A DNA stretch of 64,000 nt from Cloeon dipterum (GCF_949628265.1 NC_088786.1:31207681-31271680); one strand, 5' to 3'. Positions 1-9,990 are shown, numbered from the stretch's first letter. The notes: generated from the letters alone by a model not told the origin. Numbers and translations are program-made.

Positions 1-99
1 AGTGCTTTCTCGTGCCACGGCTACCCTCAGGGCTTCACCAGGGTGTCCAGCTTCATGGGATGGATCTCAAACAACACTGGCATTAAATTTAGAAACTAA
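1..99 (+). CDS. S1 serine protease, last exon only (partial)
   Basis: The window opens inside the last exon of a secreted chymotrypsin-fold serine protease. Frame 1 reads 32 residues and stops at 97-99. They match the C-terminal end of the three complete proteases downstream: a Cys (the C191-C220 disulphide partner), then [16 protein letters not shown], then a short NNTGIKFRN tail. The corresponding end of the second gene reads YPSGFTRVSAYIGWIS. The catalytic Ser exon start lies outside the window, so activity cannot be judged. A poly(A) signal follows at 168-173. This is the first visible member of a same-strand tandem array. Confidence 0.85.
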   Translation, partial: SAFSCHGYPQGFTRVSSFMGWISNNTGIKFRN

Positions 100-167
100 A
101 CTGTTTATAATATGTTCTGTAGATTTTAAATAATGTTCTGTTTTGTTTGTAAAAAAATTATTTGAAA

Positions 168-173
168 AATAAA
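168..173 (+). terminator. Poly(A) signal of the first protease
   Basis: An AATAAA hexamer lies 69 nt after the stop codon of the partial protease, in an A/T-rich tail. It is the first canonical signal after that stop. Confidence 0.6.
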
Positions 174-440
174 ATTGCAAAAACTATTTTCTTTGTGTTA
201 TTGGACGTTAACAAACCTCGATTTAAAAATGAATAATTCATAGCTCATCAATTCTCTATGTCAATGAACAAAAAATGATAACGGTTTTAAGTGAGACTTA
301 AATAACGAAAATATGCTGACCCTTCCACTTGTGTTTATCGATAATGCTACCAGCATGGCACTCCACTTCCTTAAATTTTATCAACGAAAGAATCAAGCAG
401 TATGACATTACACTTTCTGACAGCAATAAGGAAAGTTGCC

Positions 441-1708
441 ATGATTATTTTCCTCTTACTCGTCACTTTTCTTTTAGAAGTAAGTCAATAAATTTAATTC
501 GAGACCAAAAATTTGTAATTTGTTAAATGCAGTCGCAGTCAAGCGATGAACTTACTCCGATTGAGAATAACATTCCACCGAGCCCAAAAGAGAATTTTAA
601 TGAGCGAGAATTCCAAAAGAACAACAAGTTTAAAGTTGATTTCAAGCCAAAGGGAAATCATAGTCAAGAAGGTGATTTAAAATTAAAAAAACTTAAAGAT
701 CTAAATTAAAATACAATCCAACAGAAAGTGCAGGGAAGGTTCCTTTAAATTATCGCGATCAAATTGTTGGCGGCAGTAAAGCAAAGAAAGGACAATTCCC
801 GTGGCAGGTTCTTATTACCATCGATAAAAGGTACACGTGTGGTGGATCTTTGATCGACCCTCTTTGGGTTTTGACGGCGGCCCATTGCTGCTACAGGTGG
901 ATAAAACTGAGCTGTGGAGCGGAATAGAGCAAGTAATATATATGTTATGCAATTTTAATATAGTTTCAACACTTTTATGGCGAGCGTGGGTCTTGTGAAC
1001 CGAACAGTAAATGAGTCGAGCAGAGTTGACGTTGACGTTCAGTCAGTTAACATCCACCCGAATTACGACAGTGACTTCTTGACTGCGGATATTTGTCTTT
1101 TGAAACTCCAAAAGGCTCTTAATACATCCGGTAAATTTGGAATAATTTTATATTTTGTTTATTTACGAATTCTCAGGTCCTTTCGTCACCACTGTCCGTC
1201 TGCCCAAAATTTCTGACGCGACTAAATCTTTGGTTAAAGTCACTGGAACAATCAGTGGCTGGGGGAAGACGTCAGACGGTAAAATAGTAGCAATAATTTT
1301 TTTGAAGTAATTTTGAAATTCATACGTGAAAATGTAAAGAAAACGGGCCGAGCGACGTTCTGAAATATGTTTCAAGGACCGTGATCGACAACAAGGAGTG
1401 CGCCAAGAACTATGGAGATATCACGGTCAATGGAAATCTTCTCTGCATAAATAACAAAGACAAGCAAGGCACCTGCCAAGTATTATATCTTCTAAATTAT
1501 TATTTTTTCCTTTTTGCTTTACATTGAAAATTAGGGAGACAGTGGCGGACCATTTGTGAGGACTGAGCCTGACAACAAGTTCACTCAGATTGGCCTTGTT
1601 TCCTTTGGATCATCCGTGTCGTGTGTCACGTACCCTAGCGGCTTCACAAGGGTCTCTGCGTATATAGGATGGATCAGCACCGTCACCGGCCTGAAAATGA
1701 GGAACTAG
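441..1708 (+). CDS. Chymotrypsin-like serine protease, seven exons
   Basis: Predicted exons are 441-479, 533-671, 725-896, 964-1130, 1177-1278, 1340-1479 and 1535-1708. All introns are GT-AG and 46-67 nt long, and the joined length is 933 nt (310 residues). The start is the ATG before a hydrophobic signal sequence, MIIFLLLVTFLL. A propeptide of about 65 residues contains KVDFKPKG, then the mature start IVGG. The catalytic residues are visible: His in LTAAHC, Asp in ADICLLKL (family usually DIALL) and Ser in GDSGGPF. The residue six before the Ser (position 189) is Gly in GTCQGDSGG, not the Asp of trypsin, which points to chymotrypsin- or elastase-like specificity. The residue before IVGG is Gln, not Arg or Lys. 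Likely secreted, digestive or defence role (inference). Confidence 0.85.
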
Positions 1709-1748
1709 AGCCTTCGTTCAATCTACCATGAATTAGATTAAATATATA

Positions 1749-1754
1749 AATAAA
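1749..1754 (+). terminator. Poly(A) signal of the second protease
   Basis: AATAAA starts 41 nt after the stop codon at 1706-1708. A second AATAAA-like run follows near 1786-1794. Confidence 0.6.
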
Positions 1755-1951
1755 CGCAATTTATTCCTTATTAAAAATTATGAAAAAAATAAAGGTTTTT
1801 GACAGGGCAAAAGGTACATAGAATTTTTAAAATACAGTTTTGACGCTAATGTATGTATAAAATAAATCAATTATTATGCTAATAAGTGGTTTTTATTGGT
1901 TCGATAATATCTGCTTATTTCAGCATTTGCGCGGTTAGAGGCTGGCACAGT

Positions 1952-2332
1952 TTATTTTAATTCACTTTTATATATATTAAACAAGCCGGTGGCTCGCATT
2001 TGTGAGATTTTGAGCAATTTTTTGTTTGGGAATTCAGTGCGGGCTGCGCATTGATGAAAATATTTTGGAGTGCAAAAAGCATTCCAACGCGTTACTTGCT
2101 GATTTGCAACTTCCCAGCATGCAGGAGTTAATTTCACGGAATAAGTATTTTCTTTCCAATAAAATAAAGGCCCCGGTGCAAGGGTAGTAACATGAGATGG
2201 TCCTTTTCTGGACTGGGCATCTCCCACTGAGATTTGTGAGCCCAATCGTTCGCGATGTTTTGGAAGGGGCTCGCTATTAGTGGGTTGCCCCCATTTCATA
2301 AGAAATGATAAACCAATTAAAAAGGTGACCAT
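1952..2332 (-). CDS. Possible small secreted protein, single exon
   Basis: This open frame of 126 codons lies on the - strand, in the A/T-rich gap between two + strand proteases. It starts with a hydrophobic N-terminus (MVTFLIGLSFLMKWG) that could be a signal peptide. The body has three Cys and several aromatic residues, for example FYWKENTYSVKLTPACWEVA, which looks protein-like rather than low complexity. I do not recognise a family. The spacing of W and C loosely recalls the first half of a C-type lectin fold, but the match is too weak to call. A - strand AATAAA (TTTATT on +) lies at 1892-1897, about 55 nt past the stop. No splice signals are needed. A chance frame remains possible. Confidence 0.35.
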   Translation of the reverse strand: MVTFLIGLSFLMKWGQPTNSEPLPKHRERLGSQISVGDAQSRKGPSHVTTLAPGPLFYWKENTYSVKLTPACWEVANQQVTRWNAFCTPKYFHQCAARTEFPNKKLLKISQMRATGLFNIYKSELK

Positions 2333-2483
2333 CTAAATTTCATGGCCGTTCACGTGGTAAAATCTTGTTTTGTGCGCCGCTAAAATATCAGGATAATGGA
2401 GGGGAGTTTTGTTGTAACTATATGTGTACTCCTTGGTATTCGCGAAGTTTTAGTTTAGGTACGAGTCCATAACCTATATAACC

Positions 2484-3781
2484 ATGAACAAGTGCATTTT
2501 GCTGGTATTATTTACAATTTGTGGGCTTTTTGCTGTGAGTTAAACAATTTAATTCATTATATAACTATATTGAAATTTATTTATCCTTACCAGACTAATT
2601 TGACAGCGAAAAATATAACCAATTACTCCAGGCCTCTAATTGAGAAAAAATTAAGTTTTGATAAGGAAACTGGTACCTTTGTGCGAAACAGGAAAGAGGG
2701 TGCGTAAACAAAAAATCAGGAGGCAAATATCATTTTCCTTATCCAAATTTAAAGCACCAGGGCGAATATCTGGTTTCTCTGCAACAAGAAAACGGTTTCC
2801 GTGGCAAGCTTTGCTGATTCTAGACGATGCTTACTCATGCGGTGGATCTTTAATTTCTACTGAATGGATTTTGACTGCTGCCCACTGTGTTGACCAGTAA
2901 TTTTACGTTTTGAAGTTAGAATTTAATTAATTACTTTTCTCGATACAATTTTCTAGAGTGATTAATTTTACTGTTATCCTTGGAACAGTTAAGAGAGAGA
3001 ATAATGTTCTAGGGAGCCAAATTTTTGAAACAAATGCAAAATTTATTCACGACTCTTATGTTGACTACAACCTAAATAATGACATCGCTCTTCTGAAATT
3101 ACTTTCCGGAGCAAACATAGCTGGTATGTTCAAGCTTGCTAAAAATGGCTAAAATTAGCCATACAGCACTAAATTATTTTTTATTTTATTTCTTACAGGG
3201 CCTTATGTTTCACTCATTCGCTTGCCCCGCGTAGCCGATGTAAATCAGAGTTTTATAGGGGTTCGCGGCATTGTTACCGGGTGGGGTAAAACAGGAGACG
3301 GTAATTTAAAAACACTTGCTTTGATAATTGCAAGAAGCGTAAAATACAATATTAATCATATTTTGAGTATTAGCGCTGCACAACTGTGTTTTAAAATGTC
3401 TAAATTATTACAGCGTTGCCTCCGAGCGAAAATCTAAAATACGTATCCAGGAGAGTTGTGGGCAAAAAGGAGTGCTTGAAAGCGTACAATGAAGTATTAG
3501 TGACGGCGCAGGTGCTGTGCATTCGAAACGGCGACCAAAAAGGGACATGCAACGTAGGGCGTTTCCGAGAAGCCAACAGCAGTAATTATCCTAAGTATGA
3601 TTTGAAGGGCGACAGCGGAGGGCCTTTCGTGTACAAGGAAAAGGACGGAGCTTACACTCAAATCGGAATTGTTTCATTTGGCTCACTGGACGGCTGTTTT
3701 AGAAACCCGAGCGGATTCACTAGGGTCGCTGGTTACTTGGAGTTTATTTCAAGAGTTACGGGCATTAATTTGAGATATTGA
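2484..3781 (+). CDS. Chymotrypsin-like serine protease, seven exons
   Basis: Predicted exons are 2484-2534, 2594-2699, 2755-2896, 2957-3123, 3199-3300, 3414-3553 and 3608-3781, 882 nt in all (293 residues). The start ATG precedes a signal peptide, MNKCILLVLFTICGLFA. The propeptide ends APGR and the mature chain starts ISGF, so activation after Arg is possible here, unlike in its two neighbours. The triad is visible as [15 protein letters not shown] and GDSGGPF. Position 189 is Gly (GTCN before GDSGG), arguing against trypsin specificity. Exons 4, 5, 6 and 7 are 167, 102, 140 and 174 nt, identical to those of the gene at 441-1708. The last intron (3554-3607) is 54 nt, in frame and stop-free, so retention would add 18 residues just before the catalytic Ser. 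Confidence 0.85.
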
Positions 3782-3785
3782 TGGA

Positions 3786-3791
3786 AATAAA
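3786..3791 (+). terminator. Poly(A) signals of the third protease
   Basis: AATAAA begins five nt after the stop codon at 3779-3781. A second one lies at 3889-3894, at a more usual distance, and is the likelier site. The stretch 3895-4169 up to the next start codon is A/T-rich and then mixed, with no gene that I can support. Confidence 0.5.
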
Positions 3792-4169
3792 CATTGTTAA
3801 ATTAATATAAATAATCAAAATCCCCGTGTGTAGCCATGATTTCATTTTTTTAGTTTACAATTAATTTAAATATGTGTTTCAATGATTTAATAAAATTTTG
3901 TTACGCTTAAATTATTTTTACACATATAATTTCAGAGATCGATTCTTCTAAAATTCTGCACAAAATTTGGGTTAAACGAAATAACATGACAGAGCTGAAA
4001 TCACGTGGGCTGCGGCTATACTTCCGTTTCTCTGCAATGGCCGCAATACGATTTATGATTTATGACCGTGTCCTGCATTCGTCAGGGAAATAAACACGCG
4101 CCATTGGAGGATGTAATTAGGCCTTTCGACATCAGTCAGCTGTGCAGCTTTAATATTCAAATAACGACG

Positions 4170-5496
4170 ATGCCTAAGTTTTGCGCGCTGTTTTTATTTT
4201 TACTAACTTTAGATGTTGGAATTGCCCAAGACGTAATAATTATATTTAGTTCGCTATTTAGCTTGAATTATGGATTATAATACTCGATATGTTAAAGACC
4301 ATCTTGACTGGCGGTCCGGAGCCTCTTTTCAGGTCAATCACTCCAAAAGATCCGAAGACTTTCAACCAGAAGGGCTACGCGAAGATTGCTAACAAACTGA
4401 AGCCGAAATTGGACTTCAAACCAACAGGAAAACGCCCAGCGGACAGTGAGTCGACTGCATCATGATTGCGGTAATTAGTTAAATTTCTCCACGATAGAAA
4501 ACGCTGGCTCCAACGATGAGGTTGGTGGGACGACTGTCGGCCTAGAGACACAAATTATCGGAGGGACCAAGGCCAGGAGAGGTCAGTTTCCCTGGCAAGC
4601 GAAATTAGAGATAGACGGAGCGTACATGTGTGGCGGGTCGCTAATTGACCCATCGTGGGTTCTGACGGCGGCCCACTGTGTGTTAGGGTTAATATGATAG
4701 ATTTTAAGTGCAAAAACAGCTATTCTGACATAATGATACATTCAAAGGTTCTCAACGTGGAACGTTTCTCTTGGAATGGTCAAGATTTCAAGAAATATTG
4801 CCGGAAGGGTAGACCTGCTTACAACCGAGGCGTACGCCCATGAAAATTACTCTGACCAAACTCTCGTCAACGACATCGCTCTTTTGAAACTTCCAAAGGC
4901 AGTTAGTTTAAGTAGGTGTTATCATTATGTCGTTATTTAATATTCCTGATTTTCTTAATGTGTGTAGCAAAATTTATTCAACCTGTGCGACTTCCGAGCG
5001 TTAGCGACGCAACCAGAACATTCTTGAAAACAAAGTGCATCATAAGCGGCTGGGGAAAAGTTGGCAACGGTGAGGTTCCCACGTTCAAAAATTTACTAAT
5101 TATTTTAAAATAAATTTAATGCTGTCATAAGATAAAGGAACTAGTGAAGATTTGAAGTTTCTCAAACGAGAAATTGAAGATAGCATAGAATGCGTGAAGT
5201 ATTTTGGATCCGACACAGTGACAGACTCAACATTGTGCATAAAGAACGCCGACAAGCAGAGCACCTGTCAAGTAAAAGCAATTTATCTGAAATTGAGACA
5301 TTTTCATATTTAATTTTTAAAGGGAGACAGTGGCGGCCCATTTGTTCTCAGGGAGAAAGATAGAAAATACACTCAGTTCGGATTGGTCAGCTTTGGATCG
5401 TCACAATCATGCACAGGCTTCCCAGGTGGATTTACCAGAGTGTCAAGCTTCCTGGGATGGATATCAGAAAAAACACAATTGGCAGTACGCAAATAA
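4170..5496 (+). CDS. Chymotrypsin-like serine protease, seven exons
   Basis: Predicted exons are 4170-4232, 4298-4445, 4498-4687, 4748-4911, 4968-5069, 5138-5271 and 5323-5496, giving 975 nt (324 residues). The signal peptide is [20 protein letters not shown]. The acceptor of exon 2 (after 4297) has a poor pyrimidine tract and is the least certain join. The propeptide is the longest of the set and repeats the family motif as KLDFKPTGK. The mature start IIGG follows a Gln (LETQ). The triad is seen as [14 protein letters not shown] and GDSGGPF. Position 189 is Ser (STCQGDSGG), as in chymotrypsin. Exons 5 and 7 match the paralogues in length exactly (102 and 174 nt). It probably arose by tandem duplication. 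Confidence 0.83.
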
Positions 5497-5597
5497 GACA
5501 AAAATTGTTAACCATATGTATTTGCTCTTGATTTTTAATGCATTAAAATTTCACAAAAGTTAATCATGGCAAACAAATTCTGAGTTTTATGTGACCC

Positions 5598-5603
5598 AAT
5601 AAA
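5598..5603 (+). terminator. Poly(A) signal of the fourth protease
   Basis: AATAAA lies 102 nt after the stop at 5494-5496. It faces the convergent - strand poly(A) signal at 5652-5657, so the two 3' ends are about 50 nt apart. Confidence 0.55.
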
Positions 5604-5651
5604 AATTCTCAATAATATTAACTGATTGAAAATTTAATTTATATTTAAATC

Positions 5652-5657
5652 TTTATT
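5652..5657 (-). terminator. Poly(A) signal of the lectin-like gene
   Basis: TTTATT on the + strand is AATAAA on the - strand, 40 nt past the stop codon at 5697-5699. A second copy lies nearer the stop at about 5678-5683. Confidence 0.5.
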
Positions 5658-5696
5658 GATCTAAAACTGATTTTTGTTTATTTTATCCACAATAAA

Positions 5697-8600
5697 CTAG
5701 CCCCCCAATGCGAGATTGCTTGCATTCATGTTGTTGATATCTTTCATTACTGGGTCCACTATGGTGATAAATGAGGCTTTGGCTGTAGTGGTGCTAGGCT
5801 CATTAACAGATGTTATCGATGTTCTATTTCCAGCATCACTTGCAGAGGTGTACGGCGCAGCCGTTGTTGTTACACCAGAACTATGAAAAAAGTTTAGAAT
5901 TTAAAAATGAGAACATTATAATTGCTTTAAATTTTTAATGCCTTGTGGTCGTCGTATCTGCTGCGGTTAAATCACCTGCATGCCAAATTTTTTATTTGTT
6001 GAAACGTCACATCGAACTAGCGACTTGCAATTTACCAGAGAAGCCGGCAGTTACATCGGTCACAACATTCGTGACCAATTCAGTGTCGGTCATGTAGAGA
6101 GTATCATTTGTCGCAATATCTAGCGTTGTGTCTGCCGATGGTGTTGTTATTGATTGCTGTAGTTCCAGAGGAGGTGTTGCTGCTTGTTCCGTCAGTAGAG
6201 TGTCTGCAGTTTGTGGCGGCCGCGGTTCAGGTGCTGGTGCTGGTGGTTGCGGATCAGGTGCTGCTGCTGGCGGGTACGGATAAGGTGCTGCTGGTGGTGG
6301 TAGTGGTTCAGGTTCTGCTGGTTGTGGTTGCGAATCAGGTGGAGGGAATTCACAAATGAAGTTGTGGCTGCCCAAACAGTCGACAGTGACGAAAGTGCCT
6401 CCTTGGTACGCGCCGCATGCATTGTCTCCTGTCGGCTCGGCTGTCCATCCGACGTGTGGTGGCACGAGAGGTCGATTGAACAGCCATGAAAACACCTCAA
6501 GCACCTCACCATCGGGGGTTTCCACGATTTTGCGCTTCAGAGACGTGAGGAATGTTTTATCTGATAAGCCTGAAAGCATTGAGGAAAGAGAATTTGAACG
6601 GTGAAAATGGAGAAATAATATATTCACTGACGATGAATTGGATAAAAATTTTTAAAATTTATATTTTTAATTAAAATTGTAATTTTAGTATACCGTTTAA
6701 TGCCATTTCTCGCAGAATGGCTAAGTGCTCTTCGAAGCTCTCAATGGTTACTAAACTTTCATTTATGTCACTGCAAGCTTTTTCCGCTTGGTCTTGATTT
6801 GCCTAAAGAAATAATTTATAGTAAATAAGCTAAACCTTATTAAATAACTAAACACCTGTTGATTCATGAACGTTAGAGTCTTATCCTGGAATTGCACCAT
6901 GTGCAGAGCTGATTTAAAGAGATCAAAATATTTTAAAATTTAAGTTAAAACATGAATATTTTACACAGTGACTCAGTGACAGCATCATAATCAGCGTAAT
7001 TTAGCGTTGTGGAAAGCTCTGGTTTTGAGTTTGTTGGCGCTTCGCACACAAAATTTGACAGGTCGTCACAGGAAATGGGACTCAAACCGAGAACGGAGAG
7101 GCCGGCGCAATCCTTGCCTTTCGTGCCCCCCGGGGGTTCGGGGAGCCAGGGCAAGGAAGCGGATGAGAAACTGCTCAGCCAGTCTCCACCTGATACCCTC
7201 TTGAGAGAGGTCAAAACCGAGGACGCTGTCATACCTGATATTCTAAAATAATTAGAAAACGATTGAAAATTAGCATTATTTAGGAACTAGCCAACGGAAT
7301 TTAGGTAGTCCTGGATTAAATCAGTCTCCGCCAAAGAGTCTAAAGACATCAGGCTCATTCCTTTTGTCCCACAGAGTTTGCTGGCGCCGGCTTGATCAGC
7401 CTATCACTCACAAAATGCTAACAAGCCAAAAATATCTAAGTTTCGGAAACCTTCTCACTCGGCAGAAGATATTCTCCATTACCGATCTTCACTGGAACAG
7501 CTGGAAGCAATTTATTTTATTTTCCTATAAAAAATAATTATAAAAGGTTCACCATCTGCCAATGGCAAGAGCTTTAAGATAGCATTTCTAATGAAAATAG
7601 GGGAAAATTTAATAGGAATAAATTTAAAGCCAATGAATTGTACTTTTCCGTCGTGGTTACTGCTTGAAACGAGTTTGGACCCGGGGATTCGCACACGAAG
7701 TTGCTTACAGAGTCGCAGGAGACGCCTTTGAGGCCGAGGCTGTCGAGAGCGGCGCATTCGCCCCCGGAGGCCACTGGCTGGTTTGGGGCCCACTTGAGGA
7801 CGCTGGCGGCCGCTCCACTCAACCAGCTATATGAACCGCCTGACATTTTCTTCAGGGAGGTCATCATCGACGTCGCCGACACACCTGATAAAAGTTTATT
7901 GTGCTAATTCGAATTCGACGATTTTACCAAGGTCGCCGAGCAAATCTTGAACCAGCGACGTTTCCGCTAACGACTCCAAAGACATCAATTCCATCCCCTG
8001 TCTTGTACACAAATCTTGTGCTTGCGGATAATTTGCCTTAAAAATTAGGTTGAATTTGAAATAAAAATTACGTTAATACGGCTCTACTCTGCACGGAGTT
8101 GACTCAGGATGGGTGAGAAATTGTGAGAGGCCTAATCAGCATTACTTTAGCTCCGCAATGAGCGCTGATAATCATGAATTCTTAAAAATTGCTTAGCTCA
8201 ATCAAAACTCCGCGCAGGGTAGAATAGCAATTTACTTAAAATTTGAATTTCTTCAATTTCCCTGCTTGATAAATTCTTTCTTTTTATGTTAAAATCGTAT
8301 TTAAAAATACTTTTCCTAATGTTTTTAAAAAGGACTAAGAAATGTTTGAAGGCTTTTACTTTTTCTGAAGGAACCAGATAATTTTTTCCACCAATAAAGT
8401 TCAAAATTGCTGAAAGAAACGAAATCAGTTTGATAATATGAAGACATGGAATTAATGCCAACCATCATCTATGGGAAGAAGGTCTAAAATGGACGGTTTC
8501 TTGGTCGGCTTGTCGCTCTCCTCGCATGCAAAGTGCGATTTTTGCGCGCACGAGGAGTTGTAGAACGCCTTTTTGTAGAGGACGTGGCACTTTCCAGCTC

Positions 8601-8913
8601 CGAGTGGTGATTTTCCTTTTCCCCAGACCGGCGTTTTCGTGATACTAGCTAAATTCAAGGAAGAAAAAACCACTTCCGACGAGAGGCCAATGTAGCCCAG
8701 GTACTCGTCGACTTGCTTCTGCTCGGCAACAGTGTCGATCGAGCAGATTTGCATTCCCTGCTTTGCACAGAACTTGGCAGCTTCGGTTTGCGATGCCTGA
8801 CATTTCATTTTTTTCTCTTTGTTACCAATGCGGTGGCGAAAAATCTGATTTTACTTTTTGCGGTGGAAACATGTACTTTTTGCTGCCAATCCTTATTCTT
8901 CTATCAGACGGAC
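5697..8913 (-). CDS. Secreted protein with four C-type-lectin-like domains and a Pro/Thr-rich tail (5' end missing)
   Basis: Exons in transcript order are 8913-8855, 8796-8463, 8409-8360, 8036-7928, 7884-7681, 7500-7451, 7400-7292, 7234-6965, 6908-6856, 6802-6694, 6569-6036, 5975-5942 and 5880-5697. They join in phase to 699 codons plus a stop. Each domain starts with a short exon ending like YLLPSEK, then an exon with A..QA..LC..GM.L.SL, then one ending NFVCE or NFICE. The usual calcium-site motifs (EPN or QPD, WND) are absent, so sugar binding through calcium is unlikely. After domain 4 come about 45 Pro/Ala/Gln/Glu-rich residues and a Thr/Ser-rich, mucin-like tail. Weak points are the donors after 8463 and 7681 and the GC donors after 7292 and 5942. 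The signal-peptide exon upstream of 8914 is not resolved. It could instead be two genes, split after domain 1. Confidence 0.72.
6215..6345 (-). repeat. Pro-rich coding minisatellite-like stretch
   Basis: Within the last lectin exon the DNA is built from degenerate short units (ctgctggtggtggt-like on the + strand). On the - strand they encode runs such as PPPAAPYPYPPAAAPDPQPP. This forms a stiff, extended linker between lectin domain 4 and the Thr-rich tail. Unit number may vary between individuals (inference). Confidence 0.6.
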
Positions 8914-9048
8914 CTGTTGTACAATTAAAGTCGATGCAAACAAAAATTAAATGTGTAACATACCTTTATTACTCCTTGTTTCTTAATCAATTATTATTAA
9001 TTAATGGAAATTTATGAAAATATGATATTTATGCACTTACTTTGCCTG

Positions 9049-9141
9049 TTAGTAGCATACAGTTAGATATAGATTGAATTTTAAAATAATAACTAAAACT
9101 ATTACACGATATTTGATGTGCACGAACGCCTTCCGCAGCAT
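9049..9141 (-). CDS. Weak candidate for the missing signal-peptide exon
   Basis: An ATG at 9141-9139 opens 30 codons with a hydrophobic core (VIVLVIILKF) after basic residues, as in a signal peptide. It lies 140 nt upstream of the first lectin exon on the same strand. No donor in the needed phase (phase 1) with a good score follows, so I cannot join it to the lectin gene. It may be chance, or the real first exon may lie further upstream. Confidence 0.2.
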   Translation of the reverse strand: MLRKAFVHIKYRVIVLVIILKFNLYLTVCY

Positions 9142-9307
9142 CTAACGATGTATTCTCTTCGCGTCACATTCTTCGAGGAAACTACAACCTTAACTACCGG
9201 GCCAAACCTCAGCAAAAATCAAACTATATAATTTTCTGCTTACTCTTCAACTGTGGCTTGCCAAGGAAATTTAAGATCCTCCTCTGCACTCCAATAAATG
9301 GAGCTGA
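9130..9307 (-). pseudogene. Possible decayed serine-protease exon
   Basis: On the - strand, 9305-9243 reads SIYWSAEEDLKFPWQATVEE before a stop. Compare the N-terminus of the neighbouring proteases: IVGG, seven residues, FPWQ. Here the spacing is IYW, seven residues (SAEEDLK), FPWQ, so one residue of the Gly pair is lost and the other altered. About 100 nt further a frame shows YIVRCCGRRSC, loosely like the Y.CGGSL region, but it can only be joined by a 36-nt intron or a frameshift. No AAHC or later exons follow. I read it as a relic of an inverted protease copy next to the array. Chance resemblance is possible. Confidence 0.3.
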
Positions 9308-9970
9308 TATTTTGGAAAAGTTTGCTTTCAAAGTTTAAATTAAATGAAAAACAGACCTATTTCTGTCGGTTCTTTAGCAGTCACAGACTTATTTTGAAGT
9401 CCAAAGTGGAGCAGAATCTGTTAAAAAAGCCTCTTCAAAATGGGGGGCAACCAAAATTGTTAAAAAATCAACTCACAAAGACTGCAAATGCAAAGCAACG
9501 TTCCCATTTGATGATCATCGTGCAATGCGCTTGCTCGAAATGTAATTCAATTTTGCCAGAGTTGGGAATAACTTGCTTCCTGTTTGATTTTTATTTTTCT
9601 ATATTGCCATCATGGCTGCGGCATTTTATGATAAAATATTTATTATTTCATTTCATTTTATCTAGGTGAAATCTGCATCTTTGCTCTTGTCCTTTAAAGA
9701 CAAAACTAGTCATGATTTTTTTTTTAATTTTCCAGTGATTATATTTTTAATTTAACCCTGCAAAAATAGAGAAAAATACATTTTATAAAAAAATATTGAC
9801 GCCGAGTTTGATTTGTTTTTTACTATTAAATTATGTGCAATGAAATCTTTTTTATTGATAAATTATTAATCTTTTCAACATCATAAGCTATTTTTGCTGA
9901 AAAATTTAAAATATTTTAAAATTCAACCGATGAACAACCATCTGATAAAAATCGAAATAGTTTTATAAAA
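9308..9970. other. Intergenic A/T-rich stretch, nothing recognised
   Basis: This separates the lectin gene's upstream side from the presumed 3' end of orb2. A 123-codon + strand frame (9298-9669) has no family features and overlaps the protease relic. A - strand AATAAA (TTTATT at 9851-9856) could end the long orb2 transcript. Confidence 0.4.
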
Positions 9971-9990
9971 TATATCATAGACGAAGCTAG

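Noticed and set aside
2474..2483. CTATATAAC as a TATA box for the protease at 2484
   Set aside because: It lies only a few bases before the start codon. Transcription starting about 30 nt downstream would leave the ATG out of the mRNA.
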